64,000 bases of DNA from Flavobacterium sp. KACC 22761 (lineage in GTDB: Bacteria; Bacteroidota; Bacteroidia; Flavobacteriales; Flavobacteriaceae), in assembly GCF_034058155.1 (NCBI RefSeq), contig NZ_CP139148.1:2232001-2296000 (forward strand), read 5' to 3'. The notes under the pieces were generated by a model. That model did no database searches. It was not told the DNA's origin and saw only the letters and a list, made by a program, of their open reading frames with translations. Each line of letters opens with the position of its first letter. Position 1 is the first letter of the stretch. This document shows, piece after piece, positions 1 through 5,985 of the stretch. Position numbers and translations under genes: made by a program.

Positions 1-168
1 TTGAATCCAGGTGAATCTAAAACAATTGAATTTACAATTGATAAAGAAAAACTTTCTTTCTACAATAATAAATTAGAATGGGTTGCTGAACCAGGCGATT
101 TCGAAGTAATGATCGGAGCTTCTTCAGCAGATATAAAACTTAGAGCAGACTTTGAATTAGTACAATAG
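1..168 (+). CDS. C-terminal end of a GH3 family beta-glucosidase/xylosidase (partial)
   Basis: The window opens inside a reading frame that stops at 166-168. The 55 visible residues contain LNPGESKTIEFTI and a segment PGDFEVMIGASS, which is the usual end of the fibronectin III-like domain closing glycoside hydrolase family 3 enzymes. The catalytic domains lie upstream of the window, so the substrate cannot be read. A Nudix-type sugar regulator follows about 570 bases downstream on the same strand, which fits a polysaccharide-use locus ending here. Family assignment rests on this short tail only. Confidence 0.72.
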   Translation: MNPGESKTIEFTIDKEKLSFYNNKLEWVAEPGDFEVMIGASSADIKLRADFELVQ

Positions 169-217
169 TAAAAGTCAATTTAAATTTTGGCGTTATGGAT
201 TTTATAAAAGTTTTGAG

Positions 218-475
218 TTATTTCAAAACAGTATTTATAAAATCCATAGCGCCAATTCCTTTGTATGAAGCACACAAAGCTTTGTCAAAAGCTTCGCGTT
301 TTGCTTTTTTATCTTTAGCTTCAGTTTCGATAATCATTTGATTGAAAATTTTCTCCTGTTGCTCACTGTATTTTATGGATTCCTCCAATAAATAAGTTTT
401 TGAAACAAATCCGAAAGAAGTCCAAATTTTTGTTCGTATTCTTTGATTTATATTTTTTAATGGATTAGTGCTCAT
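218..475 (-). CDS. Small hypothetical protein
   Basis: An 85-residue frame, convergent with the GH3 gene. I do not recognise a family. It is polar and probably helical, with a Lys/Glu-rich middle (ETEAKDKKAKREAFDKAL), and has no signal peptide or membrane segment. A GTG at 484 could extend it by three residues, but the ATG at 475 (MSTNPL) follows a purine-rich stretch and is preferred. Composition looks protein-like, so it is probably real, but only homology can settle it. Confidence 0.5.
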   Translation of the reverse strand: MSTNPLKNINQRIRTKIWTSFGFVSKTYLLEESIKYSEQQEKIFNQMIIETEAKDKKAKREAFDKALCASYKGIGAMDFINTVLK

Positions 476-527
476 ATCTCTCACGCTGATTTACTGAATC
501 ACAAAATAATTGTAATAATTTACTCTC

Positions 528-623
528 TTTTAACTTAAAATAATAACAAATTTATTTAAATGTGTTATTATGACGCAATGTACTTATTTTTTTTATATTT
601 GATTTTAATTTTAAGTTAAAATT
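528..623. promoter_or_regulatory. Putative promoter and paired operator upstream of the Nudix regulator
   Basis: A TATATTTG at 594-601 matches the Bacteroidota -7 element. A pseudo-palindrome of two 8-base arms around a central G spans 607-623, at the expected start of transcription. A shorter copy, TTTTAA-C-TTAAAA, lies at 528-540, centre to centre 81 bases away. Both share the form TTTTAA-S-TTAAAA. This would suit a repressor acting by autoregulation, but the region is very AT-rich and such palindromes arise by chance. Confidence 0.35.
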
Positions 624-742
624 GTGATAGACACACTTATTTAATAAAGACTAATTTTGATTGTAACCACTTTGATTGGATTTATTTTCATTAAAATGAA
701 GTAAATTGCAGCGTTGTTCTAAAATCAAAAAGTCGTATTTAA

Positions 743-1507
743 ATGGCAAAAATGTTAAAAGACATTATAGAAAATAATGAAAATTATCAGCCGGGATTGT
801 CAATTGATTGCGTCATTTTTGGCTTTCATGATAATCAACTCAAGGTTCTTCTGATTAAAGTGGCAACAAACCCAAAATGGTCTTTGCCTGGTGGTTTCAT
901 TCCTATTGATCAAGATATTGATACTGCCGCAGTTACTATTTTGAACGACAGAACTGGTGTTGATGGCATTTTTTTAAGACAGTTTGCGACTTTTGGAAAA
1001 GTGAAACGCAACGATCAACATTTTGATAAGCAGGTTTTAGAATATCTAGAAATTGAAGAGGCAAAAGGCAAATGGCTGATGCGACGTTTTGTGACAATTG
1101 GTTATTATGCTTTGGTCGATTTTTTGAAAACAATTCCGAAACCTTCGAGTGAATTTGAAATTATAGAATGGATTGATCATAAAGAAGTTCCCGAATTAAT
1201 TTTAGATCACCGTGAAATTCTTGATAAAGCATTGGATACTTTAAGAATGGAACTGAATTTAATGCCCATCGGTTACAATTTATTGCCAGAAAAATTTACA
1301 ATGCCTGAACTTCAAAAATTGTACGAAACGATTTTGGATAAAAAGTTGGACCGAAGAAACTTCCTCCGAAAAATAACCAACATTGGAATTGTAAAAAAAC
1401 TTGACGAAAAGAAAAGCAACGTAGCACACAAAGCACCGAATTTATATTCTTTTGATAAAGAAAAATACGATGAAGTCTTAAAAAATGGACTGAGTCAAGG
1501 TTGGTAA
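743..1507 (+). CDS. Nudix-domain transcriptional regulator (NrtR/AraR-like)
   Basis: The protein has 254 residues. An N-terminal Nudix fold (about 18-150) is followed by a winged-helix region (about 170-250, with FTMPELQKLYETILDKKLDR and NFLRKI). The Nudix box is degraded: after the loop PGGFIPIDQ the catalytic REUXEE residues are replaced by VTILNDRTG, so hydrolysis is unlikely. This architecture is known for NrtR and for the Bacteroides arabinose regulator AraR, which use the Nudix fold to sense a ligand. The GH3 gene just upstream supports a sugar-related regulon. The effector is not readable from the sequence. Confidence 0.82.
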   Translation: MAKMLKDIIENNENYQPGLSIDCVIFGFHDNQLKVLLIKVATNPKWSLPGGFIPIDQDIDTAAVTILNDRTGVDGIFLRQFATFGKVKRNDQHFDKQVLEYLEIEEAKGKWLMRRFVTIGYYALVDFLKTIPKPSSEFEIIEWIDHKEVPELILDHREILDKALDTLRMELNLMPIGYNLLPEKFTMPELQKLYETILDKKLDRRNFLRKITNIGIVKKLDEKKSNVAHKAPNLYSFDKEKYDEVLKNGLSQGW

Positions 1508-1537
1508 AATAGGATTCTAATCTTTAAAAATGATATT

Positions 1538-1858
1538 ATGATTTCAATTGAAGAATTTAGAAAATTAGCATTATCATTTCCAGATGCAACCGAAGAACCT
1601 CATTTTGAGAAAACCTCTTTCCGAATCAAAAAGAAGATTTTTGCCACTTTTGACGAAAAAAATAATCACGCTGTTTTAAAATTAAACGAAATTGATCAAT
1701 CTGTTTTTTGTGCTTCTAGCGAAAAGATTTTTTATCCAATTCCGAATAAATGGGGAACACAAGGCTGGACAATTGTTGAACTTTCAAAAGTAAGACCGGA
1801 AATGTTTGAAGATGCTTTAAAGCTTTCGTATGAAAATGTTGCTCCAAAAAAGAAGTGA
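1538..1858 (+). CDS. MmcQ/YjbR family protein
   Basis: The 106-residue protein matches the YjbR/CyaY-like fold: MISIEEFRKLALSFPDATEEPHF at the start, the central RIKKKIFATF strand, and the conserved late segment GWTIVELSKVRPEMFEDALKLSY. Family members are small cytoplasmic proteins, often annotated as DNA-binding, whose biochemical role is unclear. It starts 30 bases after the Nudix regulator on the same strand, so the two may be co-transcribed. It converges with alkB, whose stop lies 5 bases further on. Confidence 0.85.
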   Translation: MISIEEFRKLALSFPDATEEPHFEKTSFRIKKKIFATFDEKNNHAVLKLNEIDQSVFCASSEKIFYPIPNKWGTQGWTIVELSKVRPEMFEDALKLSYENVAPKKK

Positions 1859-1863
1859 GATTT

Positions 1864-2472
1864 CTATCTTACGATAGTTCTAAAAGTCAAATTTACTCTT
1901 GGTTTTTGAGTAGTTTTTGTTGGCGGAAGCCGATGTAACCAATGCGTTTGTGTTTCATCTTTCATGATCAATAAGCTTCCATGTTCTAGGATAAGAGAAA
2001 CCGTTTCTTTAGATTCTTTATGCTTGAAAGCAAATTTGCGCTCGGCACCAAAACTTAAAGAACCAATTGCACCATTTTTCTTCAAATCTTTTTCGGCGTC
2101 GCTGTGCCAAGCCATTCCTTCTTCGCCTGAATGATATAAATTCAGCAAACAAGAATTGAACGTTTCACCAGTTTTCTCTTCAATGATTTTTTTTAATTCT
2201 AAAAGTTCTGTTGTCCAAGGCAATGCTTTTTTTGTGGTATTCGAATATGTATATTCAAATTCCTGATCGCCGTACCAAGCTACTTTTCGTTTGGTTAAAA
2301 TTAATTTTCCAAAGATGATGGCTTCGTCATTTTTCCATTCGATTGTATTTAAAAGTATGTCTCGATAAAAATCGGCTTCTGGTCTCGAAAATAATTTTCC
2401 GTAATAATTCACCGTTCCATCTTTCGGAAGTAAATTGGTGTTTTCGTCAGTTTCAGGATTAAATAAGTCCAT
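1864..2472 (-). CDS. alkB: AlkB-like alpha-ketoglutarate-dependent DNA repair dioxygenase
   Basis: Oxidative demethylase that removes 1-methyladenine and 3-methylcytosine lesions from nucleic acids using Fe(II), oxygen and 2-oxoglutarate. The iron site is visible as H123-x-D125 (MAWHSDAEKDL) with a distal His in THWLHRLP (about H180), followed by the 2-oxoglutarate arginine in PRVNLTFR. At 202 residues the length is typical. Its start overlaps the end of the upstream Ada zinc-domain gene by 14 bases, indicating translational coupling. The neighbouring genes are also alkylation-repair functions, so this is very probably part of one response locus. Confidence 0.92.
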   Translation of the reverse strand: MDLFNPETDENTNLLPKDGTVNYYGKLFSRPEADFYRDILLNTIEWKNDEAIIFGKLILTKRKVAWYGDQEFEYTYSNTTKKALPWTTELLELKKIIEEKTGETFNSCLLNLYHSGEEGMAWHSDAEKDLKKNGAIGSLSFGAERKFAFKHKESKETVSLILEHGSLLIMKDETQTHWLHRLPPTKTTQKPRVNLTFRTIVR

Positions 2473-2704
2473 TTTTCCAGTTTTGATATTCGGTTTTCAT
2501 ACAGTGACCGCAAGGTCTGAAACCATTTTTTATAGCTTCATTTTCAGATAAAAAGAAAACCCGATTTTCTCGTTTCATTCTTTTTCCTGAAGAACATTTT
2601 AGTGTTCCGTAGATTTTTAATTTTTGGTTTCCACCAAAACAAATTTCCGCATTTTTAATTTTAATACGAAGAGCTGAATCTGAAATTTCAATATGCTTTA
2701 TCAT
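2459..2704 (-). CDS. Stand-alone Ada-type zinc-binding domain protein
   Basis: The 81-residue protein corresponds to the N-terminal phosphotriester-repair/zinc domain of Ada, encoded alone. Recognisable parts are KIYGTLKC, RENRVFF and the end signature GFRPCGHC. E. coli Ada uses four Cys; here C37, C65 and C68 align, but the position of Ada Cys42 is Lys41 in CSSGK. C22 might substitute. It therefore may not be a classical methyl-phosphotriester acceptor. It overlaps alkB by 14 bases. The AraC-MGMT protein two genes upstream lacks exactly this domain. Confidence 0.8.
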   Translation of the reverse strand: MIKHIEISDSALRIKIKNAEICFGGNQKLKIYGTLKCSSGKRMKRENRVFFLSENEAIKNGFRPCGHCMKTEYQNWKNGLI

Positions 2705-2727
2705 TTTATTTTATGGATATTTTTATC

Positions 2728-2754
2728 GTAGAGACGTACAACTATGTGCCTAAA
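2728..2754. repeat. Degenerate GTAGAGACG palindrome, copy 1
   Basis: The stretch begins gtagagacgtacaac and ends in a poorly matching right half. It is the weakest of several copies of a dispersed palindrome whose better copies lie at 3686-3705 and 49647-49670. Confidence 0.45.
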
Positions 2755-2770
2755 AACAGGCGGGTAAATC

Positions 2771-2864
2771 TCTCGCAAAGTCGCGAAGACGCAAAGGACT
2801 ACATCTTACTTTGTGTTTTAAGTTTTTTTAAATAGAAACTTTGCGCCTTCGCGACTTTGCGAGA
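2771..2864. repeat. 26-base inverted repeat between the Ada-domain gene and the 2OG oxygenase
   Basis: The arms at 2771-2796 and 2839-2864 are reverse complements at 25 of 26 positions (left arm begins tctcgcaaagtcgcgaag). They enclose 42 bases. The arms are more GC-rich than the surroundings and resemble the gcgcaaagtgcgctaag words at 59253-59289, so they appear to belong to a dispersed repeat family. Transcribed, they could form a long hairpin inside the alkylation-repair operon. Confidence 0.85.
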
Positions 2865-2870
2865 TTAAAA

Positions 2871-3584
2871 CTAAGTCAATGCATCATGAAAAATAATGCC
2901 TAATGTATATCTTTCGCCCGAATGAATCTCGCTCACCCCATGTTTCATATTAACTCGATAATAACCTTTGGTACCTTTTATTGGTCTGAAATTGGTTGTG
3001 AAAACTAAAATATCTCCTTTTTTAGGTTTTAAAACAATTGCTTTTGATTGCGCTCTTGGCGTTTGTTGTGTCAATACAAATTCTCCGCCGGTAAAATCTT
3101 CATCGGGATCAGAAAGGAATAGCACAATTTGAATAGGGAAATAAACATCGCCATACAAGTCCTGATGTAAAGTATTAAAGCCACTTTTACCATATTTAAG
3201 AATCAAAACAGTCGCTTTTAACTGATTATTATCGTGACATTGTTTTAGTAATTCTTCATGATTTATTGGAAAAGCAGTGTTGATATTTAAGGCTTTCATC
3301 CATGCATTTGCGATCGGTGCTAATTTCGGATAAATCAAAGAACGAATGTTTTGAATCAAATCTGGCAAAGGATAATTGAAATATTTGTATTCACCCAAAC
3401 CGAAACGATAGTGTTCCATAACAACGGTTTTTCGGTATAAATTTGGATTGTCATAATCGAATTTTAAATCCTCACATTGTTCGTTACTGAGAATTTTTGG
3501 AATAATGGCAAAGCCATTTTCATGCATAGATTCGGTGATGCTTTCCCAATTTTGAGAAGCAATTTTTGATTGTATATTTTGCAT
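2871..3584 (-). CDS. 2OG-Fe(II) oxygenase family protein
   Basis: A 237-residue dioxygenase with a jelly-roll core. The iron ligands are H140-x-D142 (FNTLHQDLYGD) and H215 (VNMKHGVSEI), with R225 in GERYTLGIIFHDA as the 2-oxoglutarate ligand. It is distinct from AlkB in sequence. It lies between an AraC-MGMT gene and the Ada-domain/alkB pair, all on the minus strand, which suggests a role in alkylation damage, possibly on another base or substrate. The substrate is inferred only from context. Confidence 0.82.
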   Translation of the reverse strand: MQNIQSKIASQNWESITESMHENGFAIIPKILSNEQCEDLKFDYDNPNLYRKTVVMEHYRFGLGEYKYFNYPLPDLIQNIRSLIYPKLAPIANAWMKALNINTAFPINHEELLKQCHDNNQLKATVLILKYGKSGFNTLHQDLYGDVYFPIQIVLFLSDPDEDFTGGEFVLTQQTPRAQSKAIVLKPKKGDILVFTTNFRPIKGTKGYYRVNMKHGVSEIHSGERYTLGIIFHDALT

Positions 3585-3613
3585 AAAATTAAATTAGTTT
3601 GTGTTCCAATTTT

Positions 3614-3713
3614 CATCGTAGAGACGCACTGCCGTCCGTCTGCAGAAAGATTGTAGATAAGATTCTTACGGAAATACAGGAGGTTAGACGCACAGCTGTG
3701 CGTCTCTACGATG
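3614..3713. repeat. Paired GTAGAGACG palindromic repeats, copies 2 and 3
   Basis: A perfect 20-base palindrome lies at 3686-3705 (agacgcacag/ctgtgcgtct). In addition, 3614-3629 (catcgtagagacgcac) is the exact reverse complement of 3698-3713, so the two copies form a larger inverted repeat. The whole block separates the 2OG oxygenase from the AraC-MGMT gene. Confidence 0.85.
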
Positions 3714-3727
3714 TTGCGGTGTGTGAA

Positions 3728-4576
3728 TTATAATCCAGAATTTACCTGCGCGCCTTCCCAGCCAATAATAGCTGTTTTTCTAGTATTTCCCCACATATAA
3801 CCTCCAAAAACTCCTGAAGATTGAATGACACGATGACACGGAATTAGAAACGCAACAGGATTACTGCCAATGGCTGTGCCAACTGCGCGAGAGGCATTTG
3901 GTTTTTGAATTTGATGCGCAATATTCCCATAAGTAGAAAGTTGACCCATTGGGATTTTTAATAAAGTTTCCCAAACTTTAAGTTGAAAATCGGTGCCTTT
4001 TAAATGAAGTTTTATTTCAGATAATTTGCTCCAGTCGTTTTGGAAAATAAATAAAGCATTTTGCTGAGCCAAATCTAGTTTTTTAGAAAATTGAGCATTC
4101 GGAAATTTATGTTTTAAATCCTGAAATCCGATTTCTTCTTCTTCGGCGAAAGCCATAAAACAAACGCCTTTTTGAGTCGAAGCAACAATTATATTCCCAA
4201 ACGGACTTTCGGCAAAACTATAATTTATTTCGAGATTTTTTCCCCCGTTTTTATATTCAGCAGGCGTCATTCCTTCGATATTTACAAATAAATCGTGAAG
4301 TCGGCTTGTTCCTGAAAGTCCAGTTTCAAAAGCAGTTTCAGAAACGGTTGCCTGATTTTCTTTGAGTAGTTTTTTGGCATGCTCGATGCTCATATATTGT
4401 AAAAATTTCTTCGGACTGGTTCCTGCCCAATCACTAAAAAGCCTCTGAAAGTGAAACGGACTCAAATGTACTTTCTCTGCAACCTCATCAAGATTGGGCT
4501 GCTCTTTAAAATTTGCTTTGATATAATCGATCGCTTCGGCAATACGATTATAATTAATGGTTTCTTGTGTGTTCAT
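3728..4576 (-). CDS. ada: AraC-type regulator fused to O6-methylguanine-DNA methyltransferase (Ada-like)
   Basis: The 282-residue protein has an AraC helix-turn-helix pair at about 10-105 (VHLSPFHFQRLFSDWAG, TGLSGTSRLHDLF) and a methyltransferase domain at about 115-275. The acceptor is Cys247 in IPCHRVIQ, followed by GGYMWG. The enzyme transfers the O6-methyl group of guanine irreversibly to this Cys. Unlike E. coli Ada it lacks the N-terminal zinc domain that turns the protein into an activator; that domain is encoded separately at 2459-2704. Head of the alkylation-repair group on the minus strand. Confidence 0.92.
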   Translation of the reverse strand: MNTQETINYNRIAEAIDYIKANFKEQPNLDEVAEKVHLSPFHFQRLFSDWAGTSPKKFLQYMSIEHAKKLLKENQATVSETAFETGLSGTSRLHDLFVNIEGMTPAEYKNGGKNLEINYSFAESPFGNIIVASTQKGVCFMAFAEEEEIGFQDLKHKFPNAQFSKKLDLAQQNALFIFQNDWSKLSEIKLHLKGTDFQLKVWETLLKIPMGQLSTYGNIAHQIQKPNASRAVGTAIGSNPVAFLIPCHRVIQSSGVFGGYMWGNTRKTAIIGWEGAQVNSGL

Positions 4577-4714
4577 TTTTCTTCCATTTTATAAGGTAAG
4601 GCAAAGATCGATTGGTTTTGGCAGATAGAAAATCCGAAACTTGCGGAAATAGTTTTTTGTTTGTTTTGTTTCATGTTTCACGTTCTGCAGTAACTTGAAA
4701 CCTGGAACATGAAA

Positions 4715-5182
4715 CTAATATTTAATTTCTTTTTCCATTTTATAATTAATAATTTCAACGTCTTTGACTATGTTCTTTTGTTCCGCTTTTACAACAAATC
4801 CTTTCTTTTCAAAAAACGGTTTTGCGGTTATGCTTACGTCTGAAATTATTGTTTTTGAATGCTGTTTTTTAGCTTCAAGTTCTAATTCGGTTAAGATTTT
4901 ATTGGCAATTCCTTTTCTTTGAAAATCTTTGTGAATGAAAAAGAAATCAATATAATTTCCGTCTTTCAAAGTTCCGAAACCCACAATTTTATTTTCAATT
5001 ATAGCAAGTAAAACCAATTGTTTTTCGATAACATCAATCCAGCGCTGTGTGAGTTTTACGCCAGAAATCCAAGCTTCAATTTGATCAGGATTGTAATCGT
5101 TTTTACAGACCGATTGAATGGTTTGGACGAATAATTCCTGCATTTCTGGAAGATCTGCGATTGTGGCTTTTTTGAGAAACAT
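4715..5182 (-). CDS. GNAT family N-acetyltransferase
   Basis: A 155-residue acetyl-CoA-dependent acyltransferase. Visible features are strand beta4 (DGNYIDFFFIHKDF), the acetyl-CoA pyrophosphate loop QRKGIANKIL, and the late segment AKPFFEKKGFV. The closest general type is the YafP/ElaA-like group of small GNATs. The acceptor cannot be predicted from sequence or neighbours. Confidence 0.85.
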   Translation of the reverse strand: MFLKKATIADLPEMQELFVQTIQSVCKNDYNPDQIEAWISGVKLTQRWIDVIEKQLVLLAIIENKIVGFGTLKDGNYIDFFFIHKDFQRKGIANKILTELELEAKKQHSKTIISDVSITAKPFFEKKGFVVKAEQKNIVKDVEIINYKMEKEIKY

Positions 5183-5244
5183 AATGTAATGATTTTAAGC
5201 TTTAATAATTTTGATAGTATCATTTGATACTATCATTATCTTCA

Positions 5245-5577
5245 CTAATGCGCCACAGTTTTAGAAAAAACATTAATGATAATAACACCAATGATAATGA
5301 AACTCAATCCAATTATCGCAGGTAAATCAGATATTTCTTTAAAAAATATAGCGCCAATTGCTGTAATTAAAACAATTCCGACGCCAGACCAAATCGCGTA
5401 AGCAAAACCAACAGGAATGGTTCGAATTGCAAAACTTAAGCAGTAAAATGCACCACAATATCCAATTACAGTAATGATGCTTGGAACTAGTTTAGTGAAC
5501 TCTGAAGATTTTTTTAATGCTGAAGTAGCGATGATTTCGAAGATTATGGCGATAAATAAAAATAAAAAATTCTTCAT
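5245..5577 (-). CDS. SMR family small multidrug/cation exporter
   Basis: The protein has 110 residues with four membrane helices. The essential membrane glutamate is E14 (FEIIATSALKKSS), and later segments match the family (FAIRTIPVGFAYAIWSGVGIVLITAIG, then FFKEISDLPAIIGLSFIIIGVIIIN). Family members work as antiparallel dimers exchanging protons for lipophilic cations or guanidinium. A single SMR gene of this type can be an EmrE- or SugE-like exporter; the sequence alone does not tell which. Confidence 0.9.
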   Translation of the reverse strand: MKNFLFLFIAIIFEIIATSALKKSSEFTKLVPSIITVIGYCGAFYCLSFAIRTIPVGFAYAIWSGVGIVLITAIGAIFFKEISDLPAIIGLSFIIIGVIIINVFSKTVAH

Positions 5578-5628
5578 GATTGTCGTTTTTACAAAGTTAA
5601 GCTTTGTTTAAAACGAAAAGGAATTTAT

Positions 5629-5913
5629 TTATCGAAGATGAATTTCTATTTCATTATTTTTTACCTCATCAAAACAATCAATGCATAGCATTTGAAAATC
5701 GGCTTTAGTTTTAAAAACGTCAGTCCATTCTTCACCATTATCAAGAAGCCATTGTTCGCATTCTCTACACCAAGCAATCTGAGGAAGATCTTCTTCGGCT
5801 TCTGAATAGTAAAAACCTACTTTTTCTTTAGAATCTATTGCCATTGCAATATGAATACAGCCAAAAGCCATTTCTTTTACACCATGTGTTTCACATAAAA
5901 CTTTCTCAATCAT
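5629..5913 (-). CDS. Hypothetical Cys-rich, probably zinc-binding protein
   Basis: I do not recognise this 94-residue protein. It has CxxC pairs in WCRECEQW and LCIDCFDEV, plus further Cys and His near the N terminus (CETHG, GCIHIAMA). Six Cys in this spacing suggest one or two structural zinc sites. There is no signal peptide and the protein is acidic. It stands alone between the SMR gene and the patatin gene. Confidence 0.6.
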   Translation of the reverse strand: MIEKVLCETHGVKEMAFGCIHIAMAIDSKEKVGFYYSEAEEDLPQIAWCRECEQWLLDNGEEWTDVFKTKADFQMLCIDCFDEVKNNEIEIHLR

Positions 5914-5985
5914 AATTTTCTTTTCGCCCTTTATTTTTTTGATGGACTCTTGGGTTCCAAACTTACACTTTTAGGATTGATTCTC

